A stretch of 11,671 bases of DNA from JACQNR01 sp049515175 (lineage in GTDB: Bacteria > Acidobacteriota > Terriglobia > UBA7540): positions 1 to 11,671 of the forward strand of contig JBEKUI010000140.1 of assembly GCA_049515175.1 (NCBI GenBank), read 5' to 3'. How positions within the stretch are numbered: position 1 is the first letter of the stretch; each line of letters begins with the position of its first letter. The notes beneath the pieces were generated by a model, which did no database searches, was not told the DNA's origin, and saw only the letters and a program-made list of their open reading frames with translations. Both the position numbers and the translations under genes were made by a program. Shown here piece after piece: positions 6,166 to 11,671 of the stretch.

Positions 6166-7557
6166 TTGGCGGAGTCGACAACCAGACCGGAACTGCGTCG
6201 TGAACTGGGATTGATCCAGGCGACGGCCCTCGCTATTACCGACATGATTGGCATCGGGCCGTTCATCACCATCCCTCTCTTTCTCTCGACGATGGGTGGG
6301 CCACAGGCGATGCTGGGCTGGGTGATCGGAGCGGTGCTGGCGTTCTGCGACGGCCTGGTGTGGGCCGAACTCGGCGCCGCCCTGCCCAAGGCCGGAGGCA
6401 GCTACAACTACCTGCGCGAGGCCTTCGGCCCCGCCCGCGCCGGGCGTTGGTTCTCCTTCCTGATTGTCTGGCAGATCATGTTTTCTGCGCCGCTATCCGT
6501 GGCGAGCGGCGCTATCGGGTTCGCCAACTACTTTCATTACCTGGTCCCTGCGCTTTCAGACCGGGCGATTCACGTTCTGGCTTCCTGTGTCCCATTGGTC
6601 CTGGTTTTGTTGTTGTACCGGCGAATCCGCACGATTGGCAACCTCTCGGTGATTCTGCTCGCTGGGGTTCTGGTGGGCTGCGCCTGGATCGTGGCTTCGG
6701 GCTTGCCCCACCTGAGCGCCGCACGAATTCTGGATTTTCCTCCGGACGCTTTTCGCTTGAACTGGGTTTTCGGGGTGGGACTCGGCCACGCGACCCTCTA
6801 CGCCCTCTACGATTACTTTGGTTACTACAACGTCTGCTACCTGGCCGAGGAGATTCGTGACCCGGGCCACGTCGTGCCGCGCGCGATTCTTTTTTCGATC
6901 ATCGCCGTCGCCGCGCTCTATCTGATGATGAATGTTTCCATCCTGAGTGTCGTCCCTTGGCGCGAGGCGCAACACAGCACGTTCATCGTCTCCACTTACA
7001 TGGAAAAGCTCCACGGCGGGTGGGCTGGCAATCTTATGACCCTGCTGATGCTCTGGATTGCCTTCTCTTCGATCTTTTCCTTGCTTCTAGGTTACTCACG
7101 CATTCCCTATGCGGCGGCGGCGGACGGGAATTTTTTCCGCGTGTTCGGGCGCCTACACCCGCGCGGCGACTTCCCGCACGTTTCGCTGGTAATACTCGGC
7201 CTTGTCGCGTCCGTGTTCAGCCTCGGCCATCTCCCCGATGTCATCGGCAGCCTGGTCGCAACGCGGGTGCTGGTGCAGTATCTGCCACAGGCTATCGGAT
7301 TCTTCGTGCTGCGCTATCGGAGGCCTGACCTGCCGCGTCCCTTCCGCATGTGGCTCTATCCGCTGCCGGGGATTGTCATTATTCTGGGCTGGCTCTACAT
7401 CCTGGGAACTTCCCGGCCGCGATCGCTGGCTTTTGCTGCGGTGGTGTTTCTTCTGGGCTCCGCCGTATTCTTCATCAGAGCGCGACTCCGTAAGGAATGG
7501 CCGTTTGTGGCGCGTCAAGCGCCCTCCGCCGCTGAGAGCCGAGGTGGCGGAATCTGA
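6166..7557 (+). CDS. APC-superfamily amino acid permease
   Basis: This is a 463-residue integral membrane transporter for amino acids or related amines, probably driven by proton symport or by exchange. The first helix carries GIGPFITIP (29-37), the unwound substrate-site region of APC carriers. It is followed by the classic loop WAELGAALPKAGGSYNYLREAFG (residues 66-88, key residues E68, P74, GGSY 77-80, FG 87-88). About twelve hydrophobic segments follow along the length, as expected for the family, and the C-terminus is short and charged. The start is TTG, the first possible start after an in-frame stop at 6154; only a weak GAGAG lies upstream. It has its own likely promoter (6104-6132), so it may be transcribed apart from apbE and the gene after it. 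Its stop is nine bases from the stop of the convergent methyltransferase gene. The substrate is unknown. Confidence 0.92.
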   Translation: MAESTTRPELRRELGLIQATALAITDMIGIGPFITIPLFLSTMGGPQAMLGWVIGAVLAFCDGLVWAELGAALPKAGGSYNYLREAFGPARAGRWFSFLIVWQIMFSAPLSVASGAIGFANYFHYLVPALSDRAIHVLASCVPLVLVLLLYRRIRTIGNLSVILLAGVLVGCAWIVASGLPHLSAARILDFPPDAFRLNWVFGVGLGHATLYALYDYFGYYNVCYLAEEIRDPGHVVPRAILFSIIAVAALYLMMNVSILSVVPWREAQHSTFIVSTYMEKLHGGWAGNLMTLLMLWIAFSSIFSLLLGYSRIPYAAAADGNFFRVFGRLHPRGDFPHVSLVILGLVASVFSLGHLPDVIGSLVATRVLVQYLPQAIGFFVLRYRRPDLPRPFRMWLYPLPGIVIILGWLYILGTSRPRSLAFAAVVFLLGSAVFFIRARLRKEWPFVARQAPSAAESRGGGI

Positions 7558-7566
7558 TCTCGAACC

Positions 7567-8355
7567 TTATTCGGCCAGTGGGCGCGCCAGAAGGAAATAG
7601 CCCTCATTGTGTGTGATGAGGATGTCGTCGCCCTGGATCTGAGGTGAGTAACTCGCTCGGTCGCCGGCAATGGAGTCTTCCAGCAGCTTGCGGGTTTCCT
7701 GGTAGTGTTTGTGTTTGGGTTCGAGGCCGGCGCGCAGCATCCAGTGGTTGAAGGAGCGCGGGCGGCGCTTCATCGTCTGACGCAGGATTTCGACACCACA
7801 ATCGTCAAACATCCGGAGAAACGTCGTCAAGCGCAGGGACTCGGTGTGGGATGGGTCGCGCGTGCTTTCGATTCGATTGTGGAGCTCGAACTTTGCGTCC
7901 AGTTCCGGGCTGAGCGTGTCAATGACAAGCAGTCGCCCGTCTGGCTTCGCGACCCGGACCATCTCGTGGAGCGCCAATTCCGGCTTGGGCATGTGATGAA
8001 TGGCCATTTGGCAGGTGACGAGGTCGAAAGTGGAATCGGGATAAGGCAGTTGCTCCGCGTCACCGCATTCGAAGGCGACATTGGCGATGCGGCTTTCGAG
8101 CTGGAAGGCCCGGGCGCGGCGGACCATTTCCTCAGTCAGATCGATCCCGCGCGCGAACCGAACCTTGGGTGCGAAGGCGAGGGCGAACGCCCCTGGCCCG
8201 CAGGCAATGTCGAGCACCAGGTCCGTGGGCTGGGGTCGCGCATATTCGACCTTTTCAGCGAGGACTTCGGGCGTGTCGCGGACAGCGTACTCGGAGAATG
8301 CGCCCGCGGTCTTCGTAAACTGCTTTTGAACGACTTCTCGATGTCTTTTTGACAT
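7567..8355 (-). CDS. Class I SAM-dependent methyltransferase (UbiE-like fold)
   Basis: This 262-residue soluble enzyme should transfer a methyl group from S-adenosylmethionine. Motif I, VLDIACGPGAFALA, is at 47-60. An acidic residue after strand 2 (GID, D72) should bind the ribose. GDAEQLPYPDSTFDLV (98-113) and AIHHMPKPELALHEMVRVAKPDG (118-140) follow the pattern of the UbiE and Methyltransf_11 group. The open frame runs up to an ATG at 8457, but I place the start at the ATG at 8355: GAGG lies four bases upstream, the protein then begins MSKRHREVVQKQF as in typical members, and the extra 34 residues look random. Starting here also leaves 135 bases for divergent promoters with the gene at 8491. 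There is no signal peptide, so it is cytoplasmic. The methyl acceptor is unknown; a quinone-biosynthesis role cannot be claimed from sequence. Confidence 0.88.
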   Translation of the reverse strand: MSKRHREVVQKQFTKTAGAFSEYAVRDTPEVLAEKVEYARPQPTDLVLDIACGPGAFALAFAPKVRFARGIDLTEEMVRRARAFQLESRIANVAFECGDAEQLPYPDSTFDLVTCQMAIHHMPKPELALHEMVRVAKPDGRLLVIDTLSPELDAKFELHNRIESTRDPSHTESLRLTTFLRMFDDCGVEILRQTMKRRPRSFNHWMLRAGLEPKHKHYQETRKLLEDSIAGDRASYSPQIQGDDILITHNEGYFLLARPLAE

Positions 8356-8421
8356 CCTGCCTCGCTTCAGTTGAATTGACGTTCGCCCGTCCACAGCGTC
8401 TAGCAAAGGCCTTGCGTATGG

Positions 8422-8449
8422 ATACCATTGCTCGCTTGAATGGTATAAA
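8422..8449 (+). promoter_or_regulatory. Perfect 8-bp inverted repeat overlapping an extended -10 box
   Basis: ATACCATT (8422-8429) and AATGGTAT (8439-8446) are exact reverse complements separated by nine bases, with arm centres 17 bases apart. The right arm supplies the TGGTAT of an extended -10 box, TGG-TATAAA (8441-8449), placed 41 bases before the GTG at 8491. No clear -35 is present, as is usual for extended -10 promoters. The site lies in the 135-base divergent region shared with the methyltransferase gene, so one repressor or activator dimer could control both. The bound protein is unknown. Confidence 0.5.
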
Positions 8450-8490
8450 ATGCGCATTCTTTTGGAAACAGAAAATCCCGCGAGGGTCGC

Positions 8491-9243
8491 GTGCTTCTAG
8501 CGAGCGCCGTGCACGAGCCGAAGCGCATTCATCCTTTTCTAGTCCTGGAGCCGGAATGCCGGGTCATTCCGGGTGGCGAATTCATCATGGGTTCGCAGCC
8601 AGGCCCGGATAACGAGCGGCCGGCCCATGGGGTGTGGGTGGACGCCTTTGAGATCGCGATCTATCAAGTGCGCAACCGGGACTTTGCACTTTTTCTCGAG
8701 GCGACGAATCACCCGGCGCCCCCGCAGTGGAACCTTCCGGAATTCGACCGTCCGGATCAGCCGGTCGTGGCGGTGAGTTGGTTTGAGGCCGCAAAGTACT
8801 GCGACTGGCTCAGCGGTTTGACTGGGCGCCGTTACCGTCTGCCCACCGAAGCCGAATGGGAGCGCGCCGCGCGGGGTGGCCTCCCCGAGGTGCTCTATCC
8901 GTGGGGGGATGAGCCTCCCGAAGCGCGCCCGGAGTACCAGGGGAGGTGGGGCGGGGAAGTTCGCGGTCCGCTACCGGTCGGGCAGGGCGGGGCAAATCCG
9001 TTCGGCATTTTTGACCTTTGTGAGAACGTCCATGAATGGTGCAGCGACTGGTTTCAAGATGATTACTACGCCGTTTCTCCGGCCCGCAACCCACGGGGGC
9101 CGGAGAGTGGCGACCGCCGCTCATCGCGCGGAGGGTCGTGGCGCCACCACGTGAAGGCCAGCCGGTGTGCGGCGCGTTCCAGCATTCCACCCCATTTCCA
9201 ATACGCCGACTACGGCTTTCGAGTGGTCCGAGAAGTGAGTTGA
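8491..9243 (+). CDS. Cytoplasmic FGE-sulfatase-fold (SUMF1-type) protein
   Basis: This 250-residue compact FGE-fold protein has no signal peptide. Fold markers are IPGGEFIMGS (26-35), RYRLPTEAEWERAARGG (114-130), YPWGDE (136-141), NPFGIFDLCENVHEWC (169-184), SRGGSW (212-217) and YGFRVVRE (241-248). In human FGE the two catalytic cysteines follow the GGS-Y/W motif. Here those positions are filled by RHHVKAS, and the single cysteine, C226 in SRCAARS, aligns with a later non-catalytic cysteine. It is therefore probably not a formylglycine generator. The fold is also used by ergothioneine synthases and by ligand-binding proteins, but I see no ergothioneine-synthase signature. The GTG start has GAGGG four bases upstream. 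It is only 26 bases from galT, so the two are very likely in one operon. It shares only the fold and key motifs with the exported FGE-fold protein at 2841-3875. Confidence 0.87.
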   Translation: MLLASAVHEPKRIHPFLVLEPECRVIPGGEFIMGSQPGPDNERPAHGVWVDAFEIAIYQVRNRDFALFLEATNHPAPPQWNLPEFDRPDQPVVAVSWFEAAKYCDWLSGLTGRRYRLPTEAEWERAARGGLPEVLYPWGDEPPEARPEYQGRWGGEVRGPLPVGQGGANPFGIFDLCENVHEWCSDWFQDDYYAVSPARNPRGPESGDRRSSRGGSWRHHVKASRCAARSSIPPHFQYADYGFRVVREVS

Positions 9244-9269
9244 TCCAATCCTGAAGTAGAAAGGCCCCC

Positions 9270-10265
9270 ATGCCGGAACTTCGATTTAATATCGTCACCC
9301 GCGAGTGGGTTATCATCGCCACGGAGCGCGCCAAACGCCCCGACCAATTCAAAAGAAAAGACGAAAAGAAGCCGCTTCCCGCCCACGACGCGAATTGTCC
9401 ATTTTGCCCGGGGAACGAAGCGATGACGCCTCCTTCCACCTATGCCATTCCTGACGAGGCGCACTGGCAGGTTCGCGTAACCCCGAACAAATTCGCCGCC
9501 CTCAACTTCAAAGGGGAACGCAAACGCGTCGTGCAGGGAATTCGGCGGACCGTGACTGGAGTCGGCATACATGAAGTGATTGTGGAGACTCGCGCCCACA
9601 ACCAACCCACGGCGCTCCTTAAAGATCAGGAAGTGGAACTCATCATCCAGGCCTACTTGGATCGCTTCCGGGTCGCCTCCGCCGATGCGCGGGTCGACCA
9701 GGTGACCATTTTCAAAAATCACGGCGAGGCCGCCGGAACTTCTCTCGAGCATCCCCACTCGCAGATGATCGCGACGCCGGTCATCACTTCGCAGTTACGC
9801 CTACGGCTATCCCATGCCCTCGAGCATTTCGATGAGTACGGCGAATGCATTTTCTGCCGCGTGCTTTCCCAGGAGGTCAAAGAGGGTACACGCGTGGTGT
9901 TGGAATCGGAGCACTTCGTCTCCTATGTCCAATTCGCGACGTTTACGCCCTTCTCGTTCCTCATCATGCCGCGGCGGCATATGGCTTGCTTTGCTGAATT
10001 GAATGACGCGGAGGCGGGCGATTTGGCCCGCATCTTGCGCCGTTCGCTCGCCAAGCTCCATTACGGCCTTTCCGATCCGGATTTCAATTATGTGATCCGA
10101 ACCGCGCCCGTGGAATACGGCGGGGTGAAGTACTACCACTGGTATGTAAGCGTCATTCCGCGTCTGACGAAAATGGCGGGCTTCGAGCTTGGCTCGGGAA
10201 TGTTTATCAATGTCTCGTTGCCGGAAAACGACGCTGCGTTCTTGCGCAGCGTAAACGTGGATTAG
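9270..10265 (+). CDS. galT: Galactose-1-phosphate uridylyltransferase family (GalT, HIT superfamily)
   Basis: This 331-residue enzyme should swap a nucleotide between UDP-glucose and a hexose 1-phosphate, as in the Leloir pathway. The N-terminus MPELRFNIVTREWVIIATERAKRPDQF (residues 1-27, key NxxTxEWVI-like core) is typical. The structural zinc site is complete: C43 and C46 in CPFC, H110 in TRAH, and H161 of HPHSQ. The nucleophile is H163 in HPHSQ (161-165), preceded by the conserved N-x-G-x-x-A-G-T-S stretch (150-158). A second CxxC at 193-196 (CIFC), and YHWY (289-292) with AGFELGSGMFIN (303-314), complete the family pattern. The ATG has GAAAGG five bases upstream. It follows the cytoplasmic FGE-fold gene by 26 bases. 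The substrate could be another sugar or an ADP-sugar, since GalT relatives include ADP-glucose phosphorylases. No galK or galE is in view. Confidence 0.92.
   Translation: MPELRFNIVTREWVIIATERAKRPDQFKRKDEKKPLPAHDANCPFCPGNEAMTPPSTYAIPDEAHWQVRVTPNKFAALNFKGERKRVVQGIRRTVTGVGIHEVIVETRAHNQPTALLKDQEVELIIQAYLDRFRVASADARVDQVTIFKNHGEAAGTSLEHPHSQMIATPVITSQLRLRLSHALEHFDEYGECIFCRVLSQEVKEGTRVVLESEHFVSYVQFATFTPFSFLIMPRRHMACFAELNDAEAGDLARILRRSLAKLHYGLSDPDFNYVIRTAPVEYGGVKYYHWYVSVIPRLTKMAGFELGSGMFINVSLPENDAAFLRSVNVD
10231..10252 (+). other. Strong stem-loop at the 3' end of galT
   Basis: ACGCTGCG (10231-10238) and CGCAGCGT (10245-10252) form a perfect 8-bp GC-rich stem around TTCTTG, inside the last codons of galT. 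The stop codon is at 10263-10265. No T-run follows, so it is not a standard intrinsic terminator. It could stabilise the galT mRNA 3' end, pause polymerase or serve in Rho-linked processing. Confidence 0.4.
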
Positions 10266-10269
10266 GACG

Positions 10270-10275
10270 TATAAT
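10270..10275 (+). promoter_or_regulatory. Consensus -10 box TATAAT upstream of the TIM-barrel genes
   Basis: A perfect TATAAT lies five bases after the galT stop and 53 bases before the ATG at 10329. No recognisable -35 is found 15-18 bases upstream and there is no TG extension, so it is only a possible promoter for the tandem TIM-barrel genes. Confidence 0.25.
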
Positions 10276-10328
10276 TCCCATCTTACGCGTAGGACCCTTG
10301 CTGAGCCCTCGCCCAAGGAGGATTGATT

Positions 10329-11276
10329 ATGAATCGTCGAGAATTTGCTTCCCGCCTGGCGGGGGGGCTCGCCGCCGCAGGATTGTCCGGACGAGTGGTC
10401 GGTCGCGGGGCTGATGCGCAGGGACACGCCTCGCGCGCGGATGCCGCCGACAAGCATTCCCGTATCGCCGTTTCTACGTGGAGCCTTCATAACTATTTTC
10501 AATCCACCCGCGACAAGGAATTCACTCTGCCGGGCAAGATGCTCGAGCTGCTGCATTTTCCGGAATTGATTGTCGACAAGTACAAGGTGCGTCACTTTGA
10601 GTTCTGCACCCCGCACTTTACTTCCAGCGAACCGGGCTACCTCCGGGAGGTCAAGGATCGGCTGGTTCGCACCCACTCGTCCGTCGTGAATATGCCCGTC
10701 GACATTGATGAGTTGTGGGACCAGGGCGGGCTGTCGGATCCGGACAAAAAGAAACGCGACTGGGCCATCAAGGCTTACGAGAAATGGATTGACGTCGCGC
10801 AGGAATTGGGTGTGAAGTCCGTGCGTTGCGACCCCGGCAAGATGGACCCCAACGATCTGGCGCGGACCGCGGAGTCTTACCAGGCGCTGGTGGGTTACGC
10901 ACAACCCAAGAATGTTCACGTCATCATCGAGAACCATGGGGGCGTTGGCTCGGAGCACCCGGAAGAACTGGTGAAACTCTTCAAACTCGTGGGCCTGAGT
11001 CACGTGGGTGCGCTCCCCGACTTCGGAAACTTTCCGGACGAGGCCACGCGCGAAAAGGGCCTGGGGATGTTGCTCCCTTACGCCCAGGTGGTCTGCCACG
11101 CCAAGGGACTTGACATCGGCCCCGACGGCGTTGAGAAGAAATACAACTTCCCCAAGGCCATTGAGATCTCCAAGAAAGTGGGGTTCAAGGGTGTCTATTC
11201 GATCGAATACGAGGGCCCTGGGGATCCTTACAAAGGTATTCAGAACGTGCTCGACGAATTGCTCAAATATTTATAG
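10329..11276 (+). CDS. Tat-exported xylose-isomerase-like TIM-barrel protein (sugar isomerase/epimerase type), copy 1
   Basis: This 315-residue protein is of the AP-endonuclease-2/xylose-isomerase-like TIM-barrel superfamily, whose members isomerise or epimerise sugars using a divalent metal. A twin-arginine-type N-terminus (MNRREFASRL, then Ala/Gly-rich to about 20) suggests export. The barrel starts at RIAVSTWSLH (45-54). Four likely metal ligands are in the right order: E201 (VIIENHGG), D231 (LPDFGNF), H257 (VVCHAKG) and E293 (YSIEYEG). An in-frame TTG at 10323 is possible, but AAGGAGG (10315-10321) sits seven bases before the ATG at 10329 and only one before the TTG, so I take the ATG. 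It follows galT by 63 bases and precedes a paralog by 42. With the Tat-exported oxidoreductases at the left it could act on an oxidised (keto) sugar in the periplasm; this is inference. Confidence 0.9.
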   Translation: MNRREFASRLAGGLAAAGLSGRVVGRGADAQGHASRADAADKHSRIAVSTWSLHNYFQSTRDKEFTLPGKMLELLHFPELIVDKYKVRHFEFCTPHFTSSEPGYLREVKDRLVRTHSSVVNMPVDIDELWDQGGLSDPDKKKRDWAIKAYEKWIDVAQELGVKSVRCDPGKMDPNDLARTAESYQALVGYAQPKNVHVIIENHGGVGSEHPEELVKLFKLVGLSHVGALPDFGNFPDEATREKGLGMLLPYAQVVCHAKGLDIGPDGVEKKYNFPKAIEISKKVGFKGVYSIEYEGPGDPYKGIQNVLDELLKYL

Positions 11277-11318
11277 GGGACTAAGATCCTGCGCCCCGGT
11301 CAGAGAGAGGAGAAGGTC

Positions 11319-11671
11319 ATGAATCGGCGAAGCTTCTTGCAGGGAACCGCGCTCGGAGCGGTGGCAGCCTCGATGTCGGCTCCCAGGGGTCGGGCCGGAG
11401 CAGATCCAGTCCTGACGGAAGCTGACAAGCTCCGCCGGATCGGAGTCTGTTCGTGGAGCCTGCACGGATATTTTCCCAAGACGCGGCCCAAGGACTTCAA
11501 ATGGCCGGGCAAGATGCTCGACCTCCGCGAGTATCCCGAGCTGATGGCGGATAAATATCACGTTCACAATCTTGAATTGTGCAGTACGCACTTTGAATCG
11601 ACGGACCCTTCTTACATCAAGGAGCTTAAGGCCGCGATTCAGACGACGTATTCCCGGGTGACGAATATGCC
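11319..11671 (+). CDS. Tat-exported xylose-isomerase-like TIM-barrel protein, copy 2 (cut by the window end)
   Basis: This is the 5' part, 117 codons, of a second TIM-barrel gene that stays open to the window edge. It begins MNRRSFLQGTALGAVAASM, a good twin-arginine signal (RR at 3-4, followed by SFLQ and a hydrophobic stretch). From RIGVCSWSLHGYF onward it aligns without gaps to copy 1 (10329-11276) with 41 identities in 79 residues by my count, about 52%. Shared blocks are WSLH, PGKML, PEL, DKY, and NMP at the edge. AGGAG lies six bases before the ATG. The spacing of 42 bases from copy 1 indicates an operon. The metal-ligand region lies outside the window, so catalytic competence cannot be judged. 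The tandem pair mirrors the tandem oxidoreductase pair on the other side of the window. Confidence 0.88.
   Translation, partial: MNRRSFLQGTALGAVAASMSAPRGRAGADPVLTEADKLRRIGVCSWSLHGYFPKTRPKDFKWPGKMLDLREYPELMADKYHVHNLELCSTHFESTDPSYIKELKAAIQTTYSRVTNM

Noticed and set aside
7525..7551. Inverted repeat TCCGCC / GGCGGA near the end of the permease gene, as a terminator
   Set aside because: The loop is 15 bases and no T-run follows on either strand.
8356..8457. Upstream extension of the methyltransferase to an ATG at 8457
   Set aside because: The extra 34 residues look random, GAGG stands just before the ATG at 8355, and the extension would run through the divergent promoter dyad.
9807..11099. A 430-codon open frame on the minus strand across galT and the first TIM-barrel gene
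   Set aside because: It runs opposite two well-supported genes with intact catalytic motifs and crosses their intergenic gap. It shows no domain I recognise and is expected by chance in GC-rich DNA.

Overview
The window is GC-rich and densely coded, with eleven protein genes (one cut by the right edge) and no RNA gene, insertion sequence, CRISPR array or phage gene that I can see. Several traits suggest a soil or sediment bacterium of the Acidobacteriota type, with Planctomycetota or Verrucomicrobiota as alternatives: tandem Tat-exported Gfo/Idh/MocA oxidoreductases, tandem Tat-exported xylose-isomerase-like TIM barrels, two FGE-sulfatase-fold proteins, and GTG/TTG starts. This is inference from gene content, since no marker gene is present.

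Left block, minus strand, 32-3875: a Sec-exported FGE-sulfatase-fold protein (2841-3875) is followed by two paralogous Tat-exported oxidoreductases (1435-2742 and 32-1333). A probable intrinsic terminator or attenuator (1356-1399) lies between the paralogs. A Shine-Dalgarno-like GGAGG at the extreme left edge hints that another co-directional gene starts just outside.

Middle block, plus strand, 3953-7557: an ApbE-type flavin transferase (3953-4996), an unrecognised membrane-anchored protein with a duplicated 75-residue domain (5025-6052), and an APC-family amino acid permease (6166-7557). The reading frame of the membrane protein is broken at a GGGCCCC run. The permease has its own plausible promoter, with a palindrome over the -10. 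A minus-strand SAM-dependent methyltransferase (7567-8355) converges on the permease.

Right block, plus strand, 8491 to the edge: a cytoplasmic FGE-fold protein (8491-9243), a GalT-type nucleotidyltransferase (9270-10265), and two tandem Tat-exported TIM-barrel isomerase/epimerase-like proteins (10329-11276 and 11319 to the end). The promoter region shared by the methyltransferase and the FGE-fold gene carries a perfect 8-bp inverted repeat overlapping an extended -10.

Read together, the outer blocks look like sugar chemistry outside the cytoplasm: NAD(P)-dependent oxidation of a sugar or glycoside plus isomerisation or epimerisation, both by folded Tat-exported enzymes, with GalT handling a sugar phosphate inside the cell. 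The Gfo/Idh, TIM-barrel and FGE-fold families each occur twice here. The substrate is not readable from sequence. The two most checkable oddities are the frame break in the membrane protein and the dyad at 8422-8446.
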